From: Cephalotus follicularis
Taxonomy: Eukaryota > Streptophyta > Magnoliopsida > Oxalidales > Cephalotaceae
DNA length: 64,000 bases
NCBI GenBank assembly: GCA_001972305.1
Contig: BDDD01000022.1
Coordinates: 527,590-591,589 of the forward strand
Direction: 5' to 3'
Of this stretch, positions 1 through 11,083 are shown one piece after another. The notes under the pieces were generated by a model. The model was not told the DNA's origin. It worked only from the letters and a program-made list of their open reading frames with translations, and searched no databases. Position 1 is the stretch's first letter. Each line of letters starts with the position of its first letter. The translations under genes were made by a program, and so were the position numbers.

Positions 1-1675
1 CCCAAAGACATCGATGTCTTTCGCATACGAGTGTTATATCCTTGATTCTGCAGCAAAGACATCGACGCCTTTCAAAGACGTCGACGTCTTTGCCTCAAGA
101 TGTCTCTCCCCTGGAAAGACGTCAATGCTGAACATCAATGTGCATTCTCAGGCTATTTTTATTGAAACGCGTCGATGCCTTTCTTAAAGGACGTCGACAT
201 CTTCGGCCAGGTCTCCACACAAATAGGGAAAGACATCGATGTCTTTTAAAGACATCGATGTCTTTCCACCATTTTAAAAAGGAGTCGATGTCTTTCACCA
301 AAGACATCGACGCCAATGTACTGAAAGGAGTTTTTAACTGTTTTAAAGCTGGTTTTCAACTTCTTTTCACATTGCCATTTGACTAGAGCCTCACTTGAGG
401 TGTTCAAGTGTTTAAAAATAGTTTTAATGATTGTACTAACTGATTGATTGATTGCTTGAGTCGTGAGTGTTGTTGTGAGTCTAAGTTGGTAAAATGGACG
501 CACGTCTCCATCCCTCCATTAGGCACCACCATTTATCGGCCTTTCATCGACGTTGTATTGATACATCGATCGATTGCTTAAGTCGTAAGTGTTGTTGTGA
601 GTCTAAGTCGGTAAGATGGATGCACGTTCCCATTTCTCCATTAGGCACCACCACTCATTGACTTTACTTAATGTTGTACTGACTCGATTGAATGATTGAT
701 TGTATTGTATGAATCCTATAGAGCGACCTTGTGGGTTACATCGGCATGTTAGGTTGACTTTGTCCACCTATTCCGTCGACCGTTTCTTTTATTGTATTGT
801 CATGCTGACGAGCATGTGCTAACGAGCACGATTGATTGACGATTGACGCTCGCTGAGGGCCGTAACTCCCTAACGGCATCAGTAGCTCCCTCAGCTGTAG
901 CTCATCGAGATTGTATTGGCCTAGCCATAGGCTGGAAGATCAATGCGTTCCAGACCTGATCAGTCTGAGAATCGTAGATAGATCTCCCACCCTTTTTGAA
1001 TGACTACCTTCTGTGGGATTGATCAGTGCTAACTGATTGACACTGTATTGACACTGGTTGCATGCTCTATAGGATATTGATTGATTGATTGGGTGTTTCA
1101 TACACCACCATTGAATGTCTGCCATTGATTGATTGATTGTTATAGATCCTATCCGTATGCTCTATTATGGGCCATTGTCATACGGGTAGTCTGATCGCCA
1201 ATTGTACATGTACATTTGTCATGTCATGCATTGATATTGTACACCGCACATTGATATTGTATAAATTGTCACCGATATTGTACATTTTACATGCATACAT
1301 GCTGCATGGGGTTTCAACTTAGCTAGTGTGGCTAACCCCATCCTTCGGGGTGGGGCTGTGTTGTACCTTTGTGTGCGGCATAGGTAGGGCAGCAGGTAGC
1401 AGTGGACAGAAGGACTGAAGACCGTTGATCGCATGACTACTTGGGTACCGCGGAGCTGGTTGTGAGACATTGTAGTAGATTTTGGAATGTATTGCTTTTA
1501 GATATTGTAATGAAATGTACTGTATTGTAATGTTGTTTAAAGGATTGTTATGTATTGAAAAGGCTTGTAATGTTTTGTGTTTTCCGCATTTTTATATTGC
1601 TAGTCCCGACCATTGTATTGTGTATTGGATTGAGAGTAATGCCACGTGTCCGCCCTGCGGGCACTGGGTGTTACA
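1..1675 (+). mobile_element. Ty3/gypsy LTR, 3' part, cut by window edge
   Basis: The stretch ends in a canonical LTR end (GGGTGTTACA at 1675) and matches, on the opposite strand, the complete solo LTR at 16057-18510: the GC-rich tail near 1640-1675, the block around 940-1020 and the palindrome cluster all line up in order. The next base, 1676, is copia gag, so this LTR was inserted into Copia-A. The left end lies outside the window, so it may be a solo LTR or the 3' LTR of a longer element. It is non-coding; the short open frames in it are chance. Confidence 0.85.
4..310. repeat. TCGA-core palindrome cluster in gypsy LTR
   Basis: Perfect 18-bp palindromes AAAGACATCGATGTCTTT lie at 4-21, 229-246 and 248-265, and AAAGACGTCGACGTCTTT at 74-91. 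Several one-arm or mismatched copies lie between them. The sequence between copies differs, so this is not a simple tandem array. The same kind of cluster sits in the related solo LTR at 17461-17800. Confidence 0.9.
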
Positions 1676-1985
1676 GAGGGTGACTCTATCTAAGCTGATT
1701 TCCATGCTGAGGACGGCTGAGGCCGATTTTGACTTTGGGAAGTCAAAGACCCAGTCCCCGCTTCTTCCATCTTCTTCTAGGTCTACCCAAGGAAAGGGTA
1801 GTGCCTCGTCTTCCTCTAAAGGGAAGGGCGTGCTCATACCTATCAACACAAAAGGCAAGGGTAAGAAGAAGCAGAAGAAGAAGAAGGAGGGTAAGCTTGG
1901 AGCTAGTGGAAATGTTGCTAAAGATCGGATGAAAAAGTTAGCTGCTGAAAGTGCTTGTTTCCAGTGCGATAAGACCGGGCACTGA
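1676..1985 (+). pseudogene. Copia-A gag, C-terminal part
   Basis: This encodes the end of a copia Gag, the nucleocapsid protein that packages the element RNA. The start resembles the usual copia segment LxxLISMLRTAEADFDFGK. It is followed by a Ser/Gly/Lys-rich linker with a run of basic residues, then the first half of a CCHC zinc knuckle (CFQCDKTGH). The open frame begins upstream inside the inserted LTR, so the first ~65 residues of that frame are not Gag. Fossil, broken. Confidence 0.8.
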
Positions 1986-2053
1986 AAAAGGATTGTTGTG
2001 TTGCTGTTGCTGGAGTCTCTGTTGATAACCCATATGGTGCGAGTTCATCAGGT

Positions 2054-3350
2054 ATGTTCATGATTGAACTTAATCTAGCTTTGAATAGTAGTTCTTCATG
2101 GGAATTAGATATTGGATGTGGAACTAACCTTTGCAATTCATTGCAGGGACTTAGAAAAGTTAGAAAGCTTGGAGATGGAGAGCTGGACTTGAGGCTTGGC
2201 CATGGATCTAGGATCATTGCTCAAGCTGTTGGTGTTTATGATGTTTGTTTGTGTAATAATTTTATTTTGACATTGGATCCTTGTTATTATGTTATGAATA
2301 TTGTTCAGAATATTGTAAGTGTTTCTCACTTGTGTTTATTGGGCTTGGAGCTTAGATTTCGAGACATTGGATATTTTATATATTCAAACAATGTTTCTAT
2401 TGGTAATGGTGTTATCGACAATGGATTATATGTCTTAAATACTTCACAATCAAATATCTTGTACATTGAGCAAAGTAATAATAAGAAAAGACAAAGAGAA
2501 ACTGAGCTAAATAAAACTTTTACTTGGCATTGTAGACTTGGTCATCTTAGTGATGCTAGACTATCACAGTTGGTTAAGGATGATTTTCTTGATATCCAGG
2601 ACTTAGAGTCCTATCCAACTTGTGAATATTGTTTATTGGGAAAGATAACAAAATCTCCATTCTCTGGTCAAGGAGAAAGAGCAATGGACTTACTGGGCTT
2701 AGTCCATACTGACGTATGTGGTCCTATGTCAGTCAGTGCTCGAGGAGGTTATATCTACTTCATAACCTTTATTGATGATTTATCTAGATATGGTTATGTG
2801 TATCTGATGAAACACAAGTCAGAATCCTTTGAGAAATTTAAGGAGTTCAGACTTGAAGTAGAAAAAATGAGAGGTAAATCAATTAAAATACTTCAGTCGG
2901 ACCGAGGTGGTGAATACCTGTTAGCTGAATTCCTAGGTTATCTTAGAGATAACAAAATTCTATCTCAGTGGACACCTCCTGGAACACCACAGCATAATGT
3001 TGTGTCCGAAAGGAGGAATTGGACCTTGTTGGACATGGTTCGATCGATGGTGTCTTTTACTGACTTTCCTACCTATCTCTGAGGTTATGCCCTAGATATA
3101 GCTGCTTATATCTTGAATCAGATTCCTTCTAAATCTGTATATTCTACTCCGTAGCATGTATGGTCAGGAAGGAAACCCAGCCTGAGCCATTTAAAGGTTT
3201 GGGGTTGTCTGGCTTATGTCAAGAGGCTTGACGCAGATAAGCTGGAAGCGCGGTCGGACCGTTACAGGTTTGTGGGGTATCCTAAAAACTAAAGGATACT
3301 AATTCTACCACCCTAGCGAAGAAAGAATATTTGTTTCGTGAAATGCTGTG
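2054..3350 (+). pseudogene. Copia-A protease remnant and integrase
   Basis: The first ~100 codons resemble the copia aspartic protease region, around WELDIGCGTNLC where active copies have the D[TS]G active site. Next comes the GAG-pre-integrase zinc module, with HCRLGHLSDARL followed by CEYCLLGK. The integrase core follows: HTDVCGPM, FIDDLSRYGYVYL, SDRGGEY, and TPQHN with the nearby ER pair. In a working element this part cuts Gag-Pol and joins the cDNA to host DNA. Fossil, broken. Confidence 0.88.
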
Positions 3351-5200
3351 TTCCTAGAGAAGGAATACCTTCTTGAAGGAAACAGTGGGAGTAAAGTGGA
3401 ACTCAAGGAGTTACCACAAGTAGAAACCACACAGGAAATGGAGGAGTTGGAGCTTGGACCTTCAACAGACACAGCTGAGATTGGATCTCAGGCTGAGAAT
3501 GGATCTCAGGCTGAGAATGGATCTCAGGCTGAGAATGGTTCTCAGTTAGGCAGAGCTCCTTTGAGGAAATCAGGCAGGATCCCATTAGCACATGAGAGGT
3601 ATGGTTTCCTCATTGAGGGTACTGATGAAATCAATGTCATTAAAGATGACGAGCCTACCAGCTATCAGGAGGCAGTGCAGGGCACTAAATCTGAAGCATG
3701 GCTAGGAGCCATGAAATCCGAAATAGATTCCATGTACTCCAACCAAGTTTGGAATTTGGTTGAAGCACCCGAAGGCATAGTGCCTACTGGCTGCAAATGG
3801 ATCTTCAAGAAGAAGATGAATGCAAATGGAAAAATCGAGACTTATAAAGCTCGATTAGTGGCGAAAGGGTATAGGCAACGACATGAAATCGACTATACTG
3901 AGACTTTCTCACCTGTCGCCATGCTTAAATCCATTACGATTTTGCTTGCTATTGCTATTCATTATGATTATGAGATATGGCAAATGGATGTCAAGATGAC
4001 ATTCTTTAATGGGCGTCTTGAAGAGGACATTTATATGTCTCAACCCGAGGGGTTTACATCTGCCGAGCATCCGCACATGGTGTGCAAGCTCAAACGGTCC
4101 ATCTATGGACTAAAGCAAGCATCACGTAGCTGGAATCTACGTTTTGATGAAGTAGTCAAAGCTTTTGACTTCATTAAAAATGTAGATGAGTCATGTGTTT
4201 ATCGAAAACGAGAGGGACCTAGTATCACTTTCTTAGTGCTATATGTAGATGACATCCTACTCATTGGGAATGATGTAGGGATGTTACAGTTTGCAAAGAT
4301 ATAAGAACTTTTCCATGAAGGATTTGGGAGAAGCCACCTATATACTGGGTATTATGATCTTCAGGGATAGATCCAATAGGTTGCTTGGGCTTTCCCAAAG
4401 CCAGTACATCAGCAAGGTGCTGAAAAGATTTAGCATGAAGAATTCCAAGAGAGGCCTATTGCCAATAGGCGAAGGAATTCATCTCTTGAAAGATGTGTCC
4501 TCAGATATCTGAAGAGAGAGCACGCATGAGTCGGATACCTTATGATTCAGCAGTAGGGTCGATCATCTATGCCATGTTGTGTACTAGGCATGATGTCTCG
4601 CTTACCCTGGGTATGGCAAGTCGATTTCAGTCTGATCCCAGTGAGAAGCACTGGAAAGTGGTCAAGGGAATCCTGAAGTACCTTAGAAGGACCCAGGATA
4701 TCTTCTTGATTAATGGAAAGGATAGTGAGCTGAAATTGGAGTGCTTCACAGACTCTAGTTTTGATAGTGATCCAGATGATCACTACGTTTTTATACTTAA
4801 TGGGGGAGCTGTGAGCTGGCGCAGTTCAAAACAAGGGACTATTGCATATTCTACCACAAAAGCCGAGTACATAGCAGCCTTAGACACCGCCAAGGAAGGT
4901 GTATGGATGCCCAAGTTAATTACTGAACTAGGAGTTGTTCCTTCCATTAGTAGTCTAGTTGTCATATACTGTGACAATAATGGGGCTGTAGCACAAGCCA
5001 AGCAACCTCGGTCTTACCAGCGATCCAAACACATCGAGCGGCGCTGTCATTTGATCCGAGAGATTATTGGTATGGGAGATATTCAGCTTGAGAGGGTCTC
5101 CTCAGAGGAGAACACAATAGATCCACTGACCAAGGCAATGAGCACCAAGGCTCTGGAGCATCATTGTGGGATGATGGGTCTAGGCTATAGGAGTTCATAG
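3348..5200 (+). pseudogene. Copia-A reverse transcriptase and RNase H
   Basis: The copia reverse transcriptase runs from about 3640: the W(N/K)LV entry motif, [34 protein letters not shown], and the catalytic block LYVDDILLIGND near 4240. RNase H follows, with the AVSWRSSKQ...STTKAEYIA block, the CDNNGAV motif and a SKHIERR motif near its end. A Gln/Glu-rich segment repeated about four times (3480-3545) lies between integrase and reverse transcriptase. Fossil with several breaks. Best read as Ty1/copia; the sub-lineage is uncertain. Confidence 0.9.
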
Positions 5201-5221
5201 CTTGAGGGTCAAGTGGGAGAT

Positions 5222-7441
5222 TGTTAGGTGAGATGACCCGACAAGCCATTAGATGGGCTTTCGTATTGTATCGATCCATGTACAAAGACGATCTTATTCC
5301 TTATATATATGAAATGCGCTAATTTGTTATGGCGATATCATTTGTGTTTTATCACTTAATTGAAGTAGTTTATTATTTACCTACTTACGATTATGATGTC
5401 CTGACATAAGGTTGGATGCCTAGCATGGAGGCTGTGAGATTGGTTACCTTATTCCTTTTGTCGAATTAGTTCTAAGTCATAGGTTCACTTTGTGGGCATT
5501 AGTGAACCGGATAGACTTGCACGTCTGTTGCCTGCTCATGGAATTGGAGGATGGATTCTCTCACTACCATCTGTGTTGGACACTAGCGCAAATACGGAGT
5601 GCGTGCTGGGAGCGTGTACATTGAACTAGATCTGCGTAGGAGACATTGTTTGGATAGTCGCTATTCTCGTGTCAGTAGTAAGTCCTACTTGTTGCAGTTG
5701 TGTATAAGCGTTAGTCACTTAGCGAGTGCTCAAAGTCATCTGATCCTTAGACTTGAGCGACTGCTCAATATTGTATTGAGACTGTTATGCTTTGATCTCT
5801 ACCTTACCCAGTTCTTGCGCAGGACTGGCAATCGGGTGGTCTTTCGGTATGATCGAATCTATAAGAATATAAGCGAGTGCGCAATAAGGTATTGCACACC
5901 TGAGCGAAGGTGATCGAGCCTATTATGATCTGATTGTATTTTGGACTTATGAAATCCTTGGCCAAGGTTGAGGTAAATTGGAAATTAGATTTTTGGAGAA
6001 TCTGCCAACGGTCTAGTAATAATCAGATATTTTAGGTATTAATGTATTATATAAGGTTGACACATATCCTTACCCTAGACCTCAATCGGGGCCAAGTATG
6101 ACAAGGGATTAAAGTACACGTGAGAAATTCTAGGGTTAAAGAGGTGTGTAATAAATTATGGAAAATTAATTAGATTAATTTTTCCATCTGGATAATATTA
6201 GATATTATTTCGAGAGCATTTAAATTGGTCTAGGACCATTTAGAATGGCTAAACCAAACCCTAGGGGTATTTCGGTAATTTATGAACACCTCCGATTTTA
6301 ACAAAGATTTTATAGGGTCCCTGCCCAATAATTATTAGTTCTTTAATAAGTTAGACATATTAAGTCTTGGTGAAATTTTATCAAATATCGGTTAAGTGGA
6401 TTTTACATTTTACGGAAACACATTTGTTTAATCTTACTTAATCAATATTTGAAGGGTACATGGAATCACTAAAAGAGTTAGACTCTATTTGCTTCACTTG
6501 CCAGCCAAAGCGTCGACGCCTTCTGGGAAAGCATTGACGTATAACATTTGATAAACCGTCGACGCATTTTGGGAAGCGTCGACGCTTAACAGTTGTATAG
6601 GAGTCGATGTCTTTTAGAAAGACGTCGATGTTTTAGTGCCATGTTATATATAGGCATCGACGCTTTTATTGAAAGCATCGACGCTTTGTGCGAGTTGTGC
6701 AACCTGTGCATGATCACACATCGTGGGCACGTTCTCTCTCTCATCTTCTGCCGGTTTCTCACATCCTTACATGCTATGTACACATGGCGATCATGGATTT
6801 GAAACCATGGGGAGTTAGCACCATGATCCCTAGAGTATGGGAAAGTGTGAGAGAGGAAAAGGTGACGGTTGAGAAGCAAAATCTGCTGAAAACTGATATA
6901 TATGTTTAAGAGTTTTTGCTGGGAAAAAATGAATCAGTGAATTCTCTCTGCCCTTGGACGAATCCCTTCACTGATATACACCAAGTTAGTACTTATCTAG
7001 GGTGGATTGTTTTTTACTTCTCTTGTCAATCACAATTTACTCTTCCTAAGCTTAGAGAGAGTGTGTGTGAGAATTGTGTGTTCTTGTTGGCTGTACAACC
7101 TTCTGGCAGGAGTTGTAGAAATTCGAATTGGAGGATAACAACCAAGGAATCTTCCCAAGCGTGTAGCAACATAGAAAGATGGAGCCATCACCCATTGGTA
7201 TATCTTCTTGTCTCCCTCTCTTGTTGCCATGCTTGTGTGTCACCTTTGCATGCCATTGGTGACACTAATTCAATTAAGTTGATGATGTGGTGATCCTTTT
7301 GGCTTGTGTTCATGCCATTATGGACTGGTCTTGTTTGTTTAGAGTGTTTATTCTGCTGCCATTTATGCTCTAAAAGTTTTGTTCTACACCAGTTATACCT
7401 AAGCCCGTCTTTGGCATTGCAAATGGTTTTCCGTTTCTACA
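5222..7441 (+). mobile_element. Copia-A 3' LTR
   Basis: It starts TGTTAGGTGAGATGACCCG right after the pol end and a purine tract (AAGTGGGAGAT). It ends with TTTCTACA at 7441. The solo LTR at 47793-49516 (opposite strand) matches both ends and most of the body, but is shorter. It contains a palindrome cluster (6508-6690). The short open frames in it have no family resemblance. Confidence 0.85.
6508..6690. repeat. TCGA-core palindrome cluster in copia LTR
   Basis: AAGCGTCGACGCTT at 6574-6587 is a perfect palindrome. AAAGCGTCGACGCCTT (6508-6523) and AAAGCATCGACGCTTT (6671-6686) are near-perfect. One-arm versions with GTCGATGTCTTT lie between them. Two spellings, GCGTCGACGC and GACRTCGAYGTC, are mixed in this one LTR. 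Confidence 0.85.
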
Positions 7442-7690
7442 CTAGCAACATACTCAACGATCTCCCGCTTCATGCCGGACCACCAATAATTCTGCTTCAT
7501 ATTCTTATACATCTTTGTACTACCATGATGAATATTGTACTGAGATTCATGAGCCTCATAAAGTAGCGCATTCTTCAACCCATCATTATTTTGAAGACAA
7601 ACTCGTCCTCGAAATCTCAGTATATCATCAGAATGCATCAGAAAATCATGTCTCGATCCAATACTCTCTCGAATCTTCTGCAATTCAGGA
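7442..7690 (-). pseudogene. Gypsy integrase zinc-binding (H2C2) piece
   Basis: The minus strand encodes the N-terminal zinc-binding domain of a Ty3/gypsy integrase. It shows EAHESQYNIHHGSTKMYKN, followed by NYWWSGMKREIVEYVA, the standard H-H half and the tryptophan pair. The similarity stops at the Copia-A LTR. Fossil. Confidence 0.8.
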
Positions 7691-7849
7691 TCATAAATCT
7701 AAGCACTTTTAATCTCATCAAGCAATGCTGGCTGAGCTCGAAGATTAGCAATAAAAATCTCGAATGGGTAATATAATAAGATCCGCATATAATGGAATCC
7801 CTGCCATAGAAATTTCGCAACTCTTATATACATAACCTGTACACATGGA

Positions 7850-8430
7850 ATCTCTAACAGGTGTACTCACATCGAGAACATATGGCATACAATCAGGGTT
7901 ATGTCCAAACAAGATGCAAATCAGGAAGCAATAAATGAATGTGATGCTCCCGGATCCAACAATACTCTAGCAGAAAAATCATAAATATAGAGTGTACCTC
8001 TGATAACAGAAGTAGACTCTGGAACTTCTGTCTGAGTAGGGGTAAAAAATCTACCTTTCACGATGCTCTAGCCAGTATCCCTCTGCTACGAAGGTCTAGC
8101 TGTAGCACCGCTACCACTAGCAGGTCCAGTAGACACTGTTCCCTGACCCTTCAGACAATCCCATATCATATGGCCAGATGCCCCACACCTCAGGCATAAC
8201 CCATTCTTCATCCAACAATCCTTCAGCTGATGGCCTGCACGACCACAATGAGAACAAACTCCAGACCTTGCATTACTCCCATGACTAGGAGTACCCTAAG
8301 TGGTAGACTGCTAAGATCTGTTCTTCGATGACTTAGTTGGAAAACCACTTCCCTGCCACTTCGACGAAGTTGGTCTAGACTATGCGGAGTTTTGTTTAGT
8401 CTGTTGGGCACGGGCCCTCTCTGCACGGTC
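7850..8430 (-). pseudogene. Gypsy gag zinc knuckles and protease remnant
   Basis: In minus-strand order there is a basic Gln/Lys-rich linker, then two CCHC knuckles (CSHCGRAGHQLKDC and CLRCGASGHMIWDC). A protease start follows, close to the gypsy pattern in which a hydrophobic strand leads to the D-S/T-G active site. The knuckles bind element RNA and the protease matures Gag-Pol. Fossil, broken. Confidence 0.75.
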
Positions 8431-8449
8431 TTTGTTCACGTAAAAAGAA

Positions 8450-9681
8450 TGTTTTAATATTTATAGCCGCAAGTGCACGGATCATGCAGCAACGGGTCGA
8501 ACACAGGGAAACGTAAACTAGTTATAATTTATCCAACCTAGGCGAAGTATAACAAATTTGAGATAAACTATTAAAAACTACTCCTAATTATGCCAAAATA
8601 ATAAAATAATTGAAAATAGAAAAGAAATAAATAAAATAAAATAACGGACTAAAATAAAATAATAGAAAATAACACGTGCAAATTAAAACTAATTAAAACA
8701 ATAAATAAAACTAAAGAAAATATATAATAAAAAATTGGTTTTAGGGTATAGAAACGAAGGCAGAAAAATTGAAGAACAAATAAAATATTCAAGGATTTTT
8801 ATTGATGGAATTGAAACAATAACAATCTAGGCTTTGTTCTAACCCAAAAACCTTAAGAAACTAGTTACAAAACATTAATAAAATAAACCTAAAACAATTA
8901 CAAAGAAAAGAAGGGAGAAAAGACGACTTCAGCTACTGCTACTGTGCCGCCTCCCCTTCTGCCTATGCCTTATGAATATATATATACTGCTCAATAAAAC
9001 CTAAAGCTAATGCAATCAGCAATTTTTTTCTTTCCTTTTCTTGTGCGCACGTTGCTGATTACTTTTGGAATTAATACTGAGGCATTGCATGCATGGGAGG
9101 AACACGTGAATTGCGGCTACTGACTTGAAGACTTGCGATGGCTTCTGGAGCTTTTGGCAAGGCACATTGCTGACTTGAATTGCGTGTGTATTGCATGCAT
9201 GTGTTGAATGATGGCGCATGGATGAAGACTTTGGCGAAATTGAGTTGCATGCATGGAGGCGTGATGAAGGCTTCGGCAAAATTGGAATTGGAAGAGCAAA
9301 TCTGATGGCGACACGTGGCAGCTTCACAACAAATGCTTCAATGTTTGTTTTCTTGCAACATCTCTTCTTCGGATCTTCAAAATGAGTTAGCCAAAGAACG
9401 AAAAGTGCTCCAAATAATTTTATGAACAAAATGAGCCCAATATTCAATATCTTCTGAGCCTTAAATTTTGACTTCTCTCGCTTAAGTGGCTGCACTCCTT
9501 AACCGATCTTTGACTTTAAACCACTTTAACTCGAAAAGTAGCATTTTATCTCCATTTTCTATTATTCAGCAATAATTGACATAATACCTGAAAATCAAAT
9601 AAATACAATCGCAGTAGCCTATTCCAAGCATAAAAATATAACAAATAACTCATTAAAAACCACACATTTTTATGCTAAACA
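8450..9681 (-). mobile_element. Probable LTR-type insertion in gypsy gag
   Basis: A 1,232-bp block interrupts the gypsy gag between its middle part and its zinc knuckles. Read on the minus strand it starts TGTTTAGCATAAAAATG and ends TATTAAAACA, the TG...CA form of an LTR. Near its 3' end is a CGTGCACTTGCGG block that I associate with Athila-like plant LTRs (from memory). No matching 5-bp duplication is visible at the two flanks. The 159-codon open frame inside it (9016-9495) has no recognisable domain and is probably chance. It carries no TCGA palindrome cluster. Confidence 0.5.
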
Positions 9682-9689
9682 GTCTTCAT

Positions 9690-10427
9690 TCGGGATACTC
9701 TCCGGCAATCTCTCCTTTTGGGAGACTTGCACAAAAGTCTCCTACTCCATAGCTCTAATCTTTTCCCAAAGATCCGGTCATAGGCCTTTCAAATACCTCC
9801 GAATCTTCTTTTCCTCATCCACTACCAGATAAGCTGAGTGTCTGGCTAACTCCATAAATTTAGCTTGATATTCGGCCACTGTCATCTCACCTTGACATAA
9901 CTCCAAGAGCTCCATCTCCCTACGCTCACGTTCAACACGTGGCACATAAGTCTCCATAAATTCTTCTTGGAATCTCTCCAAAGTACTGTCAAGTCCAGCA
10001 TAATCCCATTTTGCTTCGACTATCTCCCCCCAATGAGTGACCTCACCCTATAATCGGTAAACAACAAATTTTAACATTTGATCATCTGTACAATCCATAA
10101 CAGTAAAGATCTTCTCCAGATATTGCAACCATCTCTCAGCAATAGTCGCATCAAGCTCAACCTTGAAAGTATGAGGGTTCTGCCTCATAAATCTCTCGAG
10201 ATCTCTTCCGAATTGATTTTCGTCATGCCGCGCATCATGGTCAGGAGCCATGTGTCGTGGTTGTGCTTGGGTGTACAATCGCCGCATCTCCTCCATATTA
10301 GCCACATTAGTAGCCATTGCTGGAAGTAGTCAGCAATGCGATCCATCGGGTCTCCTCTATTATTTTCTCCCTGAGGAACATTTGGATCGACAGCTCGAGC
10401 ACTTCCATGTCTTTTCCTTCCGTCCAT
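9690..10427 (-). pseudogene. Tekay-like gypsy gag
   Basis: This minus-strand gag begins MDGRKRHG near 10427. The capsid-type Retrotrans_gag pattern is clear: ERWLQYLEKIFTVMDCTDDQ, then a W-rich stretch, then FQEEFMETYVPR, ELCQGEMTVAEYQAKFMEL and RRYLKGL. In a working copy it forms the cytoplasmic particle. Fossil with several breaks. Confidence 0.85.
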
Positions 10428-10522
10428 TTTGGTTCCTATAAGAAATGAGGGGATTAATCATCTTAAGGAAACAATTTATTAATTGCCAAGGAACTTATCC
10501 AAGCTAATCATATATGGAATAT

Positions 10523-10534
10523 GCTCTGATACCA
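10523..10534 (-). promoter_or_regulatory. Primer binding site, tRNA-Met type
   Basis: On the minus strand this reads TGGTATCAGAGC, the standard plant initiator-tRNA-Met primer site. It lies six bases inside the LTR end at 10541, which fixes the LTR boundary and the element orientation. Confidence 0.9.
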
Positions 10535-10540
10535 CTCTTT

Positions 10541-11083
10541 TGTCACACCCCGTTCACGCATGAGACCCGGAGGTCATGGCAATCAACATATATATATATA
10601 TATATATATATATTCTGCTTATACGAAACTAGGAAAAACAAAAACTTTCCAAGGCATATAATATCTTGCGGAAGCATTAAATATAAGCCAAATTTAAATA
10701 ACGTAATATGCATCCCATACTACATGATATTCTTTCTTAGCACTAACCTGAATCACGTTAACGCGTTACTCTTCAAGCTGAGCTGCACGTTGACGTACCA
10801 CGTATGTGTCTTTAGTTCATAACGATGGGCGTAGACGCTATATCTTGGTGTCAACGTCTTAAGGCAAGGAGCCTTAAGCATTGTGCTCTACTGCTTGGCG
10901 TCGACACTTAAAGCGTCCTTTTCTCTTTTCTTGACACTTTTCAACTCATCACCGCATTCCTTAACACTTTTCACTCAAAACTTAATCATTTCAAACTGGA
11001 AATCCATAATCTTTATTAATTCATCATATAATTACAATGAGAATTACAACAATACATTAAATGGTTATTTGGGACATTACACC
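10541..11083 (-). mobile_element. Tekay-like gypsy 5' LTR
   Basis: A 543-bp LTR that starts TGTAATGTCCC at 11083 and ends GGGGTGTGACA at 10541 on the minus strand. Its first ~100 bases resemble the LTR at 56441-57486. It holds a (TA)n run at about 10588-10613 and a palindrome cluster at 10828-10916. Confidence 0.87.
10828..10916. repeat. GCGTCGAC-type motif cluster in Tekay-like LTR
   Basis: GGGCGTAGACGCT, TGTCAACGTCTTAAG, CTTGGCGTCGACACTTAAAGCGTCC and a CTTAAG spacer form a short, decayed cluster of the same motif family as in the other LTRs. Confidence 0.6.

Larger units (their letters stand above)
1676..7441 (+). mobile_element. Copia-A: Ty1/copia element, internal region and 3' LTR
   Basis: A Ty1/copia element with the order gag, protease, integrase, reverse transcriptase, RNase H, 3' LTR. 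It is broken, with several breaks in gag-pol, and its 5' end lies left of the inserted LTR at 1-1675. A purine-rich stretch directly precedes the 3' LTR. The element abuts the integrase remnant of the Tekay-like gypsy at 7442, so Copia-A probably landed inside that gypsy. Only one of its LTRs is in view, so no LTR-pair age can be given; the coding decay suggests an old copy. Confidence 0.88.
7442..11083 (-). mobile_element. Tekay-like Ty3/gypsy fragment with 5' LTR
   Basis: On the minus strand the order is 5' LTR (11083-10541), tRNA-Met-type primer site, gag, zinc knuckles with protease remnant, then a piece of integrase, where it meets the Copia-A LTR. Gag and knuckle sequences look like the chromovirus (Tekay/Del) group. 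An LTR-like insertion (8450-9681) splits gag. Fossil, strongly reduced, with multiple breaks. Base pairs just outside the LTR (11084-11088, CCTAT) would be its target duplication, but the partner end is not in the window. Confidence 0.82.

Noticed and set aside
74-265. Palindromes as microRNA precursors
   Set aside because: Arms are only 5-9 bp with no loop; too short for a miRNA hairpin.
1482-1675. N-terminal part of the open frame that leads into copia gag
   Set aside because: This part is LTR sequence with Ile/Cys/Tyr-rich chance translation; Gag similarity starts only after 1676.
9016-9495. 159-codon open frame on the minus strand
   Set aside because: It lies wholly inside an LTR-like block, has low-complexity His/Ser/Lys content and no domain; probably chance.
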